A stretch of 64,000 nucleotides of DNA from Salirhabdus euzebyi (GTDB lineage: Bacteria; Bacillota; Bacilli; Bacillales; Alkalibacillaceae). The notes beneath the pieces were generated by a model, which worked only from the letters and a program-made list of their open reading frames with translations, searched no databases and was not told where the DNA came from. The position numbers were made by a program, and so were the translations under genes. This document shows positions 52,568 through 61,983 of the stretch, one piece after another. Numbering within the stretch: position 1 is the first letter of the stretch; each line of letters opens with the position of its first letter. Where the stretch lies: NCBI RefSeq assembly GCF_014207435.1, contig NZ_JACHGH010000004.1, positions 186,001 through 250,000 of the forward strand. Direction: 5' to 3'.

Positions 52568-54160
52568 TTAGTTATTTGTCTTTGGCATTTTATTCATTTC
52601 TCTATGTCTCAGTTCAACACGTCGTATTTTTCCTGACGTCGTTTTAGGTAATTCATCTAAAAATTCGATTTGTCGTGGATATTTGTATGGTGCAGTAGAA
52701 CTCTTTACATGGTCTTGTAAAGTTTGAATAAGAGTAGGGTCATTTTTGTCAACATTTTCCCTTAAAACAATATATGCTTTCACGACGCTTCCTCGAATTT
52801 CATCTGGACTGGCTACAACCGCACATTCTTGAACAAATGGGTGCCTCACTAGAGCGTCTTCCACTTCAAATGGACCAATTGTATACCCAGAGCTAATAAT
52901 AATATCATCACTCCGACCACTAAACCAGAAGTATCCATCTTCATCTTTTGACGCTTGGTCCCCTGTTATATAATAATCACCACGTTTAGCCATTGCTGTA
53001 CGTTCAGGGTCCTTATAATACTCTCGGAATAAAGCAGGGCTATCAAGTTTTACGGCAATATCACCTACTGCATTTACTGGAACAGCTTCACCATTTTCAT
53101 CAATAATTTCAACTTCATTACCAGGGGTAGGTTTGCCCATTGAGCCGGGCTTCACTTCCATGTTCTTCATAATGCCCAATAGTAATGTATTTTCTGTTTG
53201 TCCATATCCATCTCTAACCGTGATATTAAAGTGCTTTCTGAATGTGTCAATCACTTCCCGATTTAATGGTTCTCCAGCAGAAACAGCGCTATGCAAAGAA
53301 GGTAGAGTGTAGTCATCTAAATTATCCACTTTCGCCATGAGTCGATATTCCGTTGGTGTACAACATAAAACATTTATTTCTTTTTCCTGTAGTAAACTTA
53401 AGTATTTTTGAGGATTAAATTTCCCGTTATAAATAAATCCAGTTACACCGGAACCTAGAACAGAAAGAAAAGGACTCCATACCCACTTTTGCCAACCTGG
53501 GCCTGCTGTGGCCCATACTTTATCACCTTCACGTATACCTAACCAATTTTCTGATACTGTTTTCAGATGAGCAAAGCCCCATCCATGTGTATGAACAACA
53601 CCTTTAGGATTACCTGTTGTACCAGAAGTGTAAGGTAAAAAGGCAATATCATCCTTAGTAGTATTCGCGATTTCCAAATGGTCGGAAGCATCCTCTTTTA
53701 ATGCATCTAAGAAAAGCCAACCTTCAGATGACTCCCCAATACTGAATTTTGTTAGCTGATCATATTCCTTAATCCCCTTATACTGATCTATATAAGGAAA
53801 ATAACTAACCACACCACTCACTTCACCGTGGGAAACCCGATATTGTAAATCCTTGGTTTTCAGCATTTCAGAACTAGGTATAATGATAATTCCTGTTTTT
53901 AAGGCAGCTAAATAGACTTCATAAGCTTCTATAAGACGAGGAATCATAACAAGTATTTTATCCCCGCGTTTCAATCCACTTTCTAAAAAGGCATTCCCAA
54001 CCTTGTTGGTATTTTTCATTAGCTGTTCATATGTAATTTCCTTTTTACTTCCCATTTCATCTTGAAAAATTAACGCTTTTCGGTTTGTGTCTTTTGCGTA
54101 CTTTTCCATTTCCATGACGATATTGTAATGTTCTGGAGCTATTAAATCTTCTCTTTTCAT
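52568..54160 (-). CDS. acyl-CoA synthetase, medium-chain (MbcS/AcsM-like)
   Basis: A 530-residue ANL-superfamily ligase activating a carboxylic acid via acyl-AMP to acyl-CoA. AMP-binding loop LPYTSGTTGNPKGVVHTH, motif GYGQTEN, YYITGDQASKDEDGYFWFSGRSDD hinge region and C-terminal catalytic lysine in KTTSGKIRR. The overall sequence resembles the bacterial medium/branched-chain synthetases (YtcI/MbcS) more than acetyl-CoA synthetase. It is a single minus-strand gene with its own terminator. Confidence 0.88.
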   Translation of the reverse strand: MKREDLIAPEHYNIVMEMEKYAKDTNRKALIFQDEMGSKKEITYEQLMKNTNKVGNAFLESGLKRGDKILVMIPRLIEAYEVYLAALKTGIIIIPSSEMLKTKDLQYRVSHGEVSGVVSYFPYIDQYKGIKEYDQLTKFSIGESSEGWLFLDALKEDASDHLEIANTTKDDIAFLPYTSGTTGNPKGVVHTHGWGFAHLKTVSENWLGIREGDKVWATAGPGWQKWVWSPFLSVLGSGVTGFIYNGKFNPQKYLSLLQEKEINVLCCTPTEYRLMAKVDNLDDYTLPSLHSAVSAGEPLNREVIDTFRKHFNITVRDGYGQTENTLLLGIMKNMEVKPGSMGKPTPGNEVEIIDENGEAVPVNAVGDIAVKLDSPALFREYYKDPERTAMAKRGDYYITGDQASKDEDGYFWFSGRSDDIIISSGYTIGPFEVEDALVRHPFVQECAVVASPDEIRGSVVKAYIVLRENVDKNDPTLIQTLQDHVKSSTAPYKYPRQIEFLDELPKTTSGKIRRVELRHREMNKMPKTNN

Positions 54161-54248
54161 ATGACCAACTCCTACTACTAAGTATTTATTTTAGTATAAC
54201 AAAAATTCAGAAAAATAAAATAGTTAGAAAGGATGAGATGAGGTAAAC

Positions 54249-54288
54249 AAAAAATACGCGTGACCTTAAATCTTCATGCGTATTTTTT
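54249..54288 (-). terminator. terminator of the MarR-GNAT operon
   Basis: AAAAAATACGC / GCGTATTTTTT stem, symmetric; it lies beyond the stop of the minus-strand GNAT gene. Confidence 0.7.
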
Positions 54289-54340
54289 AAAAGTATTTAG
54301 GTGAGTGAAAGTAAGGAAAGTACCACCAAGGAAAATATTT

Positions 54341-55222
54341 TTAGGCTTGTGAGGTAAGAGGGTGCTTCTCGTATTTTGGCCAACTAATTTCAGGCTTTGT
54401 TTTGCAGAATAAAACTTCGCTACTATGATAATTGATTTTCTCCACATTCAGCTCTTTATCATCTACTGAAAAGTGAAAGACAACCTCGGTGACGATAGGG
54501 TTCAGGATAGATACAAGTACTTCCTTAATAGAAAAGGGTCTAGTAGATAGGATATCAAAAAGATGTACCGTATCCTGTTGCTGTTGAAAAATGACAATGA
54601 CATCTAAGCTTTTCACATAATAAATATCATTAGGAAAAACGTTTAAACAATAAAACATAAAAAGGTTTGCTGCATTACTAGATGAGAATTTATCTGTAAT
54701 AAGGATTCTTTTTTGTGCGTATTGGTAAATAAAAGTTAAGTCTTTTTTATTTTTTCCATCAAGTTTATGCAGTAGAGTTTTGGTCGTAGAAATTTTATTC
54801 ACTTTGTGTGTATATTGGTATTCTTCTTCTCGATGGAATCCGAACTTTGGGTAAAATTCTAGCACGCTATCATTCGCGAACAAATACATAATATCAGCCT
54901 GCTCTTCGTAATCTGCAAGAACTTTATCCATCAGTTTTCTAGATAATCCTTTGTTTCGATGGTCTGGATGGGTCATAACCGTTCCAATTTGTATGGCAGA
55001 GTAAAGATTTTTGTTAACCATTAAATCTAATTTATTTACCGAAACATTTGCAATAATTTCCTTATCGTATGAATAAGAATAGGGCTCATATTGATCTGTC
55101 CAGAAACCATGTTCATACCATGTTTCAAAATGAATGCCAAAGATTTGTTTTGCTAGCTTATTGAAGGAAGTACGGTAAGTTTTATCATGTTGGTACCCCT
55201 TCCTAAATGTTAACTGATCCAT
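54341..55222 (-). CDS. GNAT family N-acetyltransferase with extra C-terminal domain
   Basis: A 293-residue protein. The first 145 residues are an acetyltransferase domain (IGTVMTHPDHRNKGLSRKLMD is the acetyl-CoA loop, then FYPKFGFHREEEYQY); the remaining 150 residues form a second domain, as in Eis-like two-domain acetyltransferases. Its start overlaps the MarR stop by one base, so the two are translationally coupled and the regulator probably controls it. Substrate unknown. Confidence 0.8.
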   Translation of the reverse strand: MDQLTFRKGYQHDKTYRTSFNKLAKQIFGIHFETWYEHGFWTDQYEPYSYSYDKEIIANVSVNKLDLMVNKNLYSAIQIGTVMTHPDHRNKGLSRKLMDKVLADYEEQADIMYLFANDSVLEFYPKFGFHREEEYQYTHKVNKISTTKTLLHKLDGKNKKDLTFIYQYAQKRILITDKFSSSNAANLFMFYCLNVFPNDIYYVKSLDVIVIFQQQQDTVHLFDILSTRPFSIKEVLVSILNPIVTEVVFHFSVDDKELNVEKINYHSSEVLFCKTKPEISWPKYEKHPLTSQA

Positions 55223-55683
55223 TATGATTCCTTTCTTGACGATTCTGATTTCATTTCGTCATGTAGTTTTTTTACTAAGTCCCGAAAGGTTTTTACTTCT
55301 TGCAAGGAGAAATTACCATAGTATTGTTCAATAATTTTGTCGTCAATCTTTTCATATTCCTTAAACAATTCTAGTCCCTTTTTATCGAGCTTCACTATTA
55401 TTTCTCGCCGATTTTCGGGGTTTATATCCCTTCTCACATATCTATCTTTCTCAAGTCTAGCTATTATTTGACTTACTGAACTTGCAGATAGCATGGTTCG
55501 TTCTGAAAGTTGGTTAATGGTTACTTTTTTCTCATCACGAATTGTCTGTAAGATGAAAAGTTGTTTAGGAGTTAAGTCATTGTTCATAAACGTTTGATGG
55601 TCTTTTACAACTTGGGCATTTATTTTCTCTAATAGGGAAAAAGCTTCTTTTATATAATTCGTAAATTGATCATCTTTGGACAT
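55222..55683 (-). CDS. MarR-family regulator
   Basis: A 153-residue winged-helix regulator: TPKQLFILQTIRDEKKVTINQLS, recognition helix TMLSASSVSQIIARLEKDRYVRR, wing DINPENRREIIVKL. It is the first gene of a two-gene minus-strand unit with the GNAT enzyme. The likely operator lies in the AT-rich 55684-55770 interval, where AAAATATTTATATAGATAAAAT-like symmetry is visible but not decisive. Confidence 0.9.
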   Translation of the reverse strand: MSKDDQFTNYIKEAFSLLEKINAQVVKDHQTFMNNDLTPKQLFILQTIRDEKKVTINQLSERTMLSASSVSQIIARLEKDRYVRRDINPENRREIIVKLDKKGLELFKEYEKIDDKIIEQYYGNFSLQEVKTFRDLVKKLHDEMKSESSRKES

Positions 55684-55776
55684 GCTTCCACCTCATTGGA
55701 AATTAGTTTAAGTATATAAAATATTTATATAGATAAAATAAATTTATGTCAAGTATAGGTATATGTAAAACAAAAT

Positions 55777-55803
55777 AAAAAAAGCCGATTAATATCGGCT
55801 TTT
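55777..55803 (-). terminator. terminator of the Dph6-like gene
   Basis: AAAAAGCCGAT / ATCGGCTTTT hairpin beyond the minus-strand stop at 55859. Confidence 0.75.
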
Positions 55804-55858
55804 AGTGTAGTGTTTAGTGCCATTTGTAGGAATGGAAAAGACGGTTTATTTAGGAAGT

Positions 55859-56554
55859 CTACTCTTGCGAAGGTAGTAAATCAACAAAATAAAATCGGTT
55901 TTCATTCGTGAATACATCTTTCGTTATTGTTTTTTCTTTAGATACAGTAAATTGTATAGGCTTCTGAAAAAGCGGACCATTAAATACAAAGGTATGAAAT
56001 TCCCCGTTTTCGCCACATGGGTCAACAGACTTGGGGAGCTCTTCTAAAAAAGTCCTATTGATAACCCTACCGACAAAGGAATGATCAAGTTGTTGACTAT
56101 CCAAGCAAGTAACGACTGTTTGAAAGCCACTCGTCAAAAATTCTTCTATTAATTGATGTGATTCTTCACCCCATATCGGGAACACAGGTTTAATAGGTGT
56201 TTTGCCCATCATGTTCTCCCTATATTTCTTTACATCCTGTAAGTGAATATCCCCAAACATCATATGCGTAACACCGTTTTCTACCATTTCTTCAATAACA
56301 GCGGACATAATTTTCTCGTACTTTTCATTTGAACAAACTTTTGGGATATATACTTTTCGAAGCGGGATGCCTAACACCTCTGCCTGCTTATCAAGGAGAG
56401 TTTCTCGAACTCCGTGAATACTTGTGCGTTTGAAATCTTCCGTAATAGTAGTTAACAGGGAATTAATATCCCATTCTCCTGATTGAACTAGTCGGTGTAA
56501 GGCGAGAGTAGAATCTTTGCCACCACTAAAGGAAACGACAATTTTGTTTTTCAT
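55859..56554 (-). CDS. Dph6-related ATP pyrophosphatase (adenine nucleotide alpha hydrolase)
   Basis: A 231-residue protein of the ATP-PPase superfamily. The P-loop is VVSFSGGKDST near the N-terminus, and DPCGENGEFHTFVFNGP near the C-terminus is the signature of the Dph6/DUF71 family (diphthine-ammonia ligase in eukaryotes and archaea). Bacteria lack diphthamide, so the bacterial role is another ATP-dependent amidation or thiolation; unknown. Start set at 56554 with AGAGAGGTGAAAA upstream; the 49-codon longer frame lacks a site. Confidence 0.85.
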   Translation of the reverse strand: MKNKIVVSFSGGKDSTLALHRLVQSGEWDINSLLTTITEDFKRTSIHGVRETLLDKQAEVLGIPLRKVYIPKVCSNEKYEKIMSAVIEEMVENGVTHMMFGDIHLQDVKKYRENMMGKTPIKPVFPIWGEESHQLIEEFLTSGFQTVVTCLDSQQLDHSFVGRVINRTFLEELPKSVDPCGENGEFHTFVFNGPLFQKPIQFTVSKEKTITKDVFTNENRFYFVDLLPSQE

Positions 56555-56722
56555 AGTATTTTCACCTCTCTTTTTATCATACGAATAATCAAGGTGCCTG
56601 TCACGCCCCGAAAATTGTCGAATTATTTGAATTGAAAGAATTTTGCTAACAAATACCATCATACGAATGGGGGTTTTTCCGTTATAATAGAAAGACAGCA
56701 TAATAGAGAGAGGTGACCTCGG

Positions 56723-57679
56723 GTGAAAAAGAAACTGTGGATTAGACTTGGAATTGGAATTCTTGGCATCGTTTTCATTGCCAATATTATAGCAAGCTAT
56801 TATTTTTATGATTTAGCAATTAAAAGAGAACAAAAGGATTTTTTAGTAGATAATCAAGATTTACAAGTTTCGGCTCAAGCGATGGATGTATTTTTAAAAG
56901 GGGGCTGGCGTCAATGGGTTTCCAGCCAACAATTTGAGAATTGGGAACTCGAGACGGACGATGGCTTAACTTTACAAGGATATTTTTTAGAAGCGAAAGA
57001 GCCTACAAATAAAACAGTTATTTTTGCCCACGGTTATTTAGGAAAAGGTCGAGACATGGGGTTGTATGGTCAGTATTATTATGAAGAACTTGGCTATAAC
57101 ATATTCACAGCAGATATGCGTGGACATGGAAAAAGTGATGGAGAATATATCGGCTTTGGCTGGCATGATCGATTAGATTATGTAGATTGGATCGACATGG
57201 TGATTGAAAAGAATGGCCCATCTAGTGAAATCGTTCTACATGGTGTATCAATGGGAGGCGCTACTGTATTAATGGTAAGTGGGGAAGAGTTACCGGACAA
57301 TGTAAAAGCAATTGTAGCTGACAGCCCATATACGAACGTTTATGATTTGTTTGATTATCAGATGGAAAGAATGTTTCATTTGCCTGATTTCCCAGTTCTT
57401 CCAACTACTAGTCTAGTGACGAAACTACGTGCAGGGTACTCTTTAACCGAAGCCTCAGCTCTTGATCAAGTGAAAAAGGCGGAAATTCCTATATTATATT
57501 TTCATGGAAATGATGATACTTTTGTGCCTACGGAAATGGCATTTGAATTATATGAAAATACGAAAAGTGAAGCTGAAATCATGACATTTGATGATTCTAG
57601 CCATGGTGAAGCATTTGTTATACATCAAGAAGAATACGTAAAAAAGATGAATGCATTTTTAACGAAACATATGGATTAA
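56723..57679 (+). CDS. membrane-anchored alpha/beta hydrolase (YqkD-like)
   Basis: A 318-residue protein with one N-terminal transmembrane helix (residues 7-29) and an outward-facing hydrolase domain: FAHGYLGKGRDMGLY, ADMRGHGKSDGEY, nucleophile elbow HGVSMGGATV, Asp in GNDDTFVP and His in DSSHGEAF. This matches YqkD/BEM46-like esterases of Bacillales. GTG start at 56723 behind AGAGAGGTGA. Divergent from the Dph6-like gene. Confidence 0.85.
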   Translation: MKKKLWIRLGIGILGIVFIANIIASYYFYDLAIKREQKDFLVDNQDLQVSAQAMDVFLKGGWRQWVSSQQFENWELETDDGLTLQGYFLEAKEPTNKTVIFAHGYLGKGRDMGLYGQYYYEELGYNIFTADMRGHGKSDGEYIGFGWHDRLDYVDWIDMVIEKNGPSSEIVLHGVSMGGATVLMVSGEELPDNVKAIVADSPYTNVYDLFDYQMERMFHLPDFPVLPTTSLVTKLRAGYSLTEASALDQVKKAEIPILYFHGNDDTFVPTEMAFELYENTKSEAEIMTFDDSSHGEAFVIHQEEYVKKMNAFLTKHMD

Positions 57680-57685
57680 CAGATC

Positions 57686-57716
57686 GACTTCCTCTCTAGG
57701 CTAGGGGAAGTCTTTT
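57686..57716 (+). terminator. terminator of the YqkD-like gene
   Basis: GACTTCC / GGAAGTC stem, then TTTT. Confidence 0.7.
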
Positions 57717-57862
57717 GTGTTAATGAGGAGCATAAAATAGAGTAACCGCATACATTTAAAAGAGAATGACTAATAAGACTGTTTTAGGTGTATAGCATAA
57801 ATCCATGAAAAAATAGTTGGGAAAATTCACATTAATATGTTCTAATATTCTGAATAGTTTGT

Positions 57863-57897
57863 TATAATTTAGAAAGAACATACCAACTGGTTGGTAT
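57863..57897 (+). promoter_or_regulatory. promoter and TetR operator 1 of the acyl-CoA operon
   Basis: TATAAT (57863-57868), then ATACCAAC-TG-GTTGGTAT (57880-57897), a palindrome covering the expected start point. A related site precedes the hydroxyacyl-CoA dehydrogenase gene (61052-61069). Confidence 0.65.
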
Positions 57898-57962
57898 TTA
57901 CCAATATTTTTTTCAACTTAATTGTAAGCGCTATCATAATAGACGGGGGAGGTACTTGTACA

Positions 57963-58739
57963 TTGAATATTGTAGATCGATTGTTTCAATTAAAGGATAA
58001 AATAGCTATTGTAACAGGTGGTGGTAGAGGTCTCGGAAAGCAGATGGCAATTGCATTTGCGGATGCTGGGGCAAAGGTTGTTGTTTGCTCTCGAAAATTA
58101 GAAGCTTGTGAGGAAACCGTAATGGAAATTAAAGAAAGCGGTGGAGAAGCGTTAGCGCTAAGTTGTGACGTTTCCAATCCAGAACAAGTGCAGCGTGTGG
58201 TCGATGAAACGATTACTACCTACGGAAAAATTGATATTTTGGTAAACAACAGTGGTGCGTCATGGGGGGCTCCGGCTTTAGAGATGCCATTAGAAGCATG
58301 GAATAAAGTAATGGCGGTGAACGTGACAGGAACCTTTCTTATGTCCCAAGCTGTTGGAAAACATATGGTCAAGCAAAAAAGTGGGAAAATCATTAATCTT
58401 TCCTCTATTGCTGGACTAAATGGAGTGGACCCACGGGTAATGGATGCGATTGGTTATAACGCTAGTAAAGGAGCTATTGTGACCCTTACGAAGGATTTAG
58501 CGGCAAAATGGGGTCGTTATAACATTAATGTAAACGCAATTGCACCAGGCTTTTTTCCAACGAAAATGTCTAAAGGTGTTTTGATGATGGCTGGTGATTT
58601 AGTTGTTGAGCAAACGCCAATGCAACGATTAGGTGGTGATGAAGACATAAAAGGAGTGGCGATTTTTTTAGCTTCCAGGGCTTCTGACTACGTGACTGGT
58701 GAAATTATTGCAGTCGATGGTGGAATGAATGCAGTCTAG
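57963..58739 (+). CDS. short-chain dehydrogenase/reductase (FabG-like)
   Basis: A 258-residue classical SDR: TGGGRGLG cofactor loop, NNSG motif, catalytic Ser (NLSSIAG), Tyr-x-x-x-Lys (YNASKGA) and the C-terminal DGGMNAV. It probably oxidises or reduces a 3-hydroxyacyl or related intermediate. TTG start at 57963 is supported by GGGGGAGGT at 57945-57953; the longer frame from 57891 overlaps the operator and is rejected. It is the first gene of the acyl-CoA operon. Confidence 0.88.
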   Translation: MNIVDRLFQLKDKIAIVTGGGRGLGKQMAIAFADAGAKVVVCSRKLEACEETVMEIKESGGEALALSCDVSNPEQVQRVVDETITTYGKIDILVNNSGASWGAPALEMPLEAWNKVMAVNVTGTFLMSQAVGKHMVKQKSGKIINLSSIAGLNGVDPRVMDAIGYNASKGAIVTLTKDLAAKWGRYNINVNAIAPGFFPTKMSKGVLMMAGDLVVEQTPMQRLGGDEDIKGVAIFLASRASDYVTGEIIAVDGGMNAV

Positions 58740-58787
58740 GCCTTTGCCTATTCTATATTAATAAAAATTTTTTAGGAGGTTGAAGAA

Positions 58788-60392
58788 ATGGAGAAAGTTT
58801 GGTTAAAGCATTATCCCGACCACATTCAAGGCGAGACGTTAGAAATACCTAATATGTCTGTGTACGACATGTTAGGGGGGGCAATCGCAAAATATGGGGA
58901 CAAAAAGGCGATTCATTTTTATGGAAGGGAATTTACTTACAATCAGGTTGGTCAGCAGGTTGGCGCCTTCGCATCTGTGCTACAGGATAATGGATTACAA
59001 AAAGGGGACCGAGTTGCGATTATGCTTCCGAATTGTCCGCAATATGTTGTCAGTTACTATGGAATTCTTCAGGCAGGCGGTACGGTAACACAGGTGAATC
59101 CGATGCTTGTAGGTCAAGAGCTTCAACACATTTTAAATGATTCTGGAGCAGAGACTATTGTCATTTATAAGCCACTGTTGCCAGTGCTAAATCAAATTAT
59201 TGATAAGACATCCGTGAAGCAAGTTATACAAGTAGCGTTAGGGGAGGATAGTGCAGAAGATAATTTAGCGATTGATTTTACGTCTTATTTAAAACAAGCT
59301 AAAAGACCTCCACAGCCAGTTGCAATAGACCCAGCCGAAGATATCGCTGTTCTTCAATATACGGGTGGTACAACTGGTCGATCAAAAGGAGCAATGCTTA
59401 CTCACCGAAACATTGTGGTAAATACACTTCAAGCATATGAATTTTTTAAAGACGAGATTACATTTGGCGAAGATAGATATTTAACTGTTATACCTCTTTT
59501 CCATGTATTCGGTATGACTTCAGGAATGAACCTCTCTATTTATACCGGATCATTGAACATTCTACTACCAAGATTCGAATTAGAAGAAGTACTTCAAACA
59601 ATTAAAAACCTTCAACCTACGACTTTCCCAGGAGTTCCAACGATGTATGTAGCCATTACAAGTCACCCAAAAGCAGAGGAATATGGGCTCGATAGTATTC
59701 AAATATGTAACAGTGGAAGCGCACCAATGCCTGGTGAACTAATGCGTTCTTTTGAGGCAAAAACAGGCTCGATGATTTTAGAAGGATATGGGCTATCAGA
59801 GGCATCCCCAATTACTCACTGTAATCCAATGTTTTCTACCCGAAAGCCAGGTAGTATTGGCATTGGCGTTCCAGGAACAGAATACAAAGTAGTTGATCTA
59901 TCGGATGGTACGAAGGAAGTTCCTTTTGGCGAAAAAGGGGAGCTCATTATTCGCGGGCCTCAAGTAATGAAGGGCTATTGGAATATGCCTGAGGAAACCG
60001 CAAACACGCTTCGAGATGGCTGGTTATACACTGGGGATATCGCTTCCATGGATGAAGACGGTTACGTGTATATTGTCGATAGGAAAAAGGATTTAATTAT
60101 TGCGAGTGGCTATAATGTGTATCCACGTGATGTAGAAGAAGTAATTTATGAGCATCCAGCTGTTCAAGAGGCTGTTGTTGTTGGGGTGCCTGATGAGTAT
60201 CGAGGGGAAACAGTGAAAGCTGTTGTTGTCTTAAAAGAAGGCCAAACATGCACCGAGGAAGAGCTAATTGCTTATTGCAAGGAAAACATGGCGACATATA
60301 AGGTTCCTCGTATCGTAGAGTTTCGTCCAGAGCTACCGAAGACGAATGTTGGGAAAATTTTACGCCGAAAAATTAGGGAAGAAGTGGTTTGA
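58788..60392 (+). CDS. long-chain fatty acid-CoA ligase-like AMP-binding enzyme
   Basis: A 534-residue ANL ligase: P-loop LQYTGGTTGRSKGAMLTH, motif EGYGLSEASPITHCNP, hinge YTGDIASMDEDGYVYIVDRKKD, C-terminal lysine in KTNVGKILRRKIRE. It resembles LcfA/FadD-type ligases and should activate the fatty or other carboxylic acid degraded by this operon. ATG 58788 follows TTTAGGAGG. Clear operon order with the SDR 48 bases upstream and the TetR gene 50 bases downstream. Confidence 0.92.
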   Translation: MEKVWLKHYPDHIQGETLEIPNMSVYDMLGGAIAKYGDKKAIHFYGREFTYNQVGQQVGAFASVLQDNGLQKGDRVAIMLPNCPQYVVSYYGILQAGGTVTQVNPMLVGQELQHILNDSGAETIVIYKPLLPVLNQIIDKTSVKQVIQVALGEDSAEDNLAIDFTSYLKQAKRPPQPVAIDPAEDIAVLQYTGGTTGRSKGAMLTHRNIVVNTLQAYEFFKDEITFGEDRYLTVIPLFHVFGMTSGMNLSIYTGSLNILLPRFELEEVLQTIKNLQPTTFPGVPTMYVAITSHPKAEEYGLDSIQICNSGSAPMPGELMRSFEAKTGSMILEGYGLSEASPITHCNPMFSTRKPGSIGIGVPGTEYKVVDLSDGTKEVPFGEKGELIIRGPQVMKGYWNMPEETANTLRDGWLYTGDIASMDEDGYVYIVDRKKDLIIASGYNVYPRDVEEVIYEHPAVQEAVVVGVPDEYRGETVKAVVVLKEGQTCTEEELIAYCKENMATYKVPRIVEFRPELPKTNVGKILRRKIREEVV

Positions 60393-60442
60393 GGCCCCAA
60401 ATCCTCACGAAACCTATCAAGCTAGTCAGTAGGATACGTTAA

Positions 60443-61015
60443 GTGAAAGAGAAAGTAATCGCTACATGTATTCGCTTGTTTGAGGAAAAAGGGTTTAGTG
60501 AGACTTCGATTCAAGAGGTTGTCGAGGATTTAGGGGTAACAAAAGGGGCTTTTTATTACTATTTTTCTAGTAAAGAACAGGTGTTAATGACGATACATCG
60601 ACAGTATATTGATACGTTACTTCAACAACAGGAACAAATTTTGAGTGATGAATCGATAACGAATAAGGAAAAGCTGCAAAAGCTTATTTCGATGATTATT
60701 CTAAACATTACACCATTAGGAAAAAGTGCCCGTGTCTTTTACCGTGAATTTCGCCATTTGAATAAAACGCATATGAAAGAAGTACGGGAGAAGCGTGATC
60801 AAATTCGTAAGGCGATAGAAAAAGTAATTCGAGCGGGAATGAGAACAGGTGAATTTAGACCTGGGATAGAAGCAGAAATAGTCACACTTGGCATTCTTGG
60901 TATTTGTAACTGGACTTATCAATGGTTTCATCAAGATGGACGGTTCAAGGATGTTGAAGTTGCGAATATGTTTATTGAGATGGTTGGTCAAGGAATTGAA
61001 TGGCAAGAAGGATAG
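60443..61015 (+). CDS. TetR-family regulator of the acyl-CoA operon
   Basis: A 190-residue regulator: CIRLFEEKGFSETSIQEV, then LGVTKGAFYYYFSSKEQVL recognition region; C-terminal domain of the type that senses acyl-CoA in several FadR/YsiA-like proteins. It lies inside the operon, with matching palindromes before the first gene and before the next gene, so it very likely autoregulates the unit. GTG start at 60443 with a modest site (AGGA at 60431-60434). Confidence 0.88.
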   Translation: MKEKVIATCIRLFEEKGFSETSIQEVVEDLGVTKGAFYYYFSSKEQVLMTIHRQYIDTLLQQQEQILSDESITNKEKLQKLISMIILNITPLGKSARVFYREFRHLNKTHMKEVREKRDQIRKAIEKVIRAGMRTGEFRPGIEAEIVTLGILGICNWTYQWFHQDGRFKDVEVANMFIEMVGQGIEWQEG

Positions 61016-61051
61016 GGAGGTGTGAGTGCCTCCCCTTCTTCTTCTATAAAC

Positions 61052-61069
61052 ATACCAGTTGGTTAGTAA
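61052..61069. promoter_or_regulatory. TetR operator 2 of the acyl-CoA operon
   Basis: ATACCAGTTGGTTAGTAA resembles operator 1 (ATACCAAC-TG-GTTGGTAT), placed 15 bases before the dehydrogenase start. It probably controls an internal promoter. Confidence 0.55.
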
Positions 61070-61084
61070 GAAAGGGAGGATAAG

Positions 61085-61966
61085 ATGTCTTCAACAATCA
61101 AAAAGGTCGCCGTTATTGGTGCTGGCTCTATGGGGCATCAAATTGCGATGCTTGCTGCATTAGGAGGATATGAGACAACTCTTCAGGATATAAGTGAACA
61201 AGCATTAGCAAAAGCGAGAACTCAGTTAGAAGGACATATGGATAGATGGGTACAAAAAGGTAGATTAACAGATGAACAGAGAAAGATAGCATTTACACGA
61301 CTCCATATGACAACGAGTATAGAGGAAGCGGCAGATCAAGTAGATTTAGTAATTGAGGCTGTTGTTGAAAAACTTGATGTAAAGCAAGATGTATTTAGGA
61401 GATTAGATAATATAGTGCCTTCCCATGCCATTTTAGCGACGAATAGCTCAACGATTGTGAATTCGAAAATAGCAGAAGTCACATCAAGACCAGATAAAAT
61501 TTGTAATATGCATTTCTTCTTCCCACCTCTCGTTATGGACTGTATAGAAGTTGTGAAAAGCGAGAAAACATCACAGGATACTACGGAAAGTGTCTTGGCT
61601 TTTTGTGAACAAATTGATCGAAAGGCCATATTAATGGAAAAAGAGATTTACGGTTTTATTGCTAATCGTCTTCTATTTGCTATTGCCAAAGAAACCCTCT
61701 TTTTATATGAAGAAGGGTACGCAGATTATCAGGATATCGACATGATTACAAAAAAAGCGTTAGGTCATCCTTTAGGGCCATTCGAATTAATGGATTTATC
61801 CGGTATTGATGTCGGCTATTACGCAAACTTACAGCTTTACGCGGAAACAGGGGATCCAAAAAATAAGCCTGCTAAATCGGTTGTAGAAAAAGTAAAAGCT
61901 GGGCATCTAGGACGAAAAACGGGCAAAGGTTGGTACGAGTATCCGAAAAAAGAGAAAGTTAATTAA
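61085..61966 (+). CDS. 3-hydroxyacyl-CoA dehydrogenase
   Basis: A 293-residue NAD-dependent dehydrogenase of beta-oxidation. The Rossmann loop is VAVIGAGSMGHQIA, then ATNSSTIVNSKIAEV and MHFFFPPLVMDCIEVV, KEIYGFIANRLLFAI, and the C-terminal domain GPFELMDLSGIDVGYY. The single-domain length matches Hbd/PaaH-type enzymes. ATG 61085 follows AAAGGGAGGA. The thioesterase gene starts 18 bases after it, its ribosome binding site overlapping the stop. Confidence 0.92.
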   Translation: MSSTIKKVAVIGAGSMGHQIAMLAALGGYETTLQDISEQALAKARTQLEGHMDRWVQKGRLTDEQRKIAFTRLHMTTSIEEAADQVDLVIEAVVEKLDVKQDVFRRLDNIVPSHAILATNSSTIVNSKIAEVTSRPDKICNMHFFFPPLVMDCIEVVKSEKTSQDTTESVLAFCEQIDRKAILMEKEIYGFIANRLLFAIAKETLFLYEEGYADYQDIDMITKKALGHPLGPFELMDLSGIDVGYYANLQLYAETGDPKNKPAKSVVEKVKAGHLGRKTGKGWYEYPKKEKVN

Positions 61967-61983
61967 TGTTAGGAGGTTATTTT

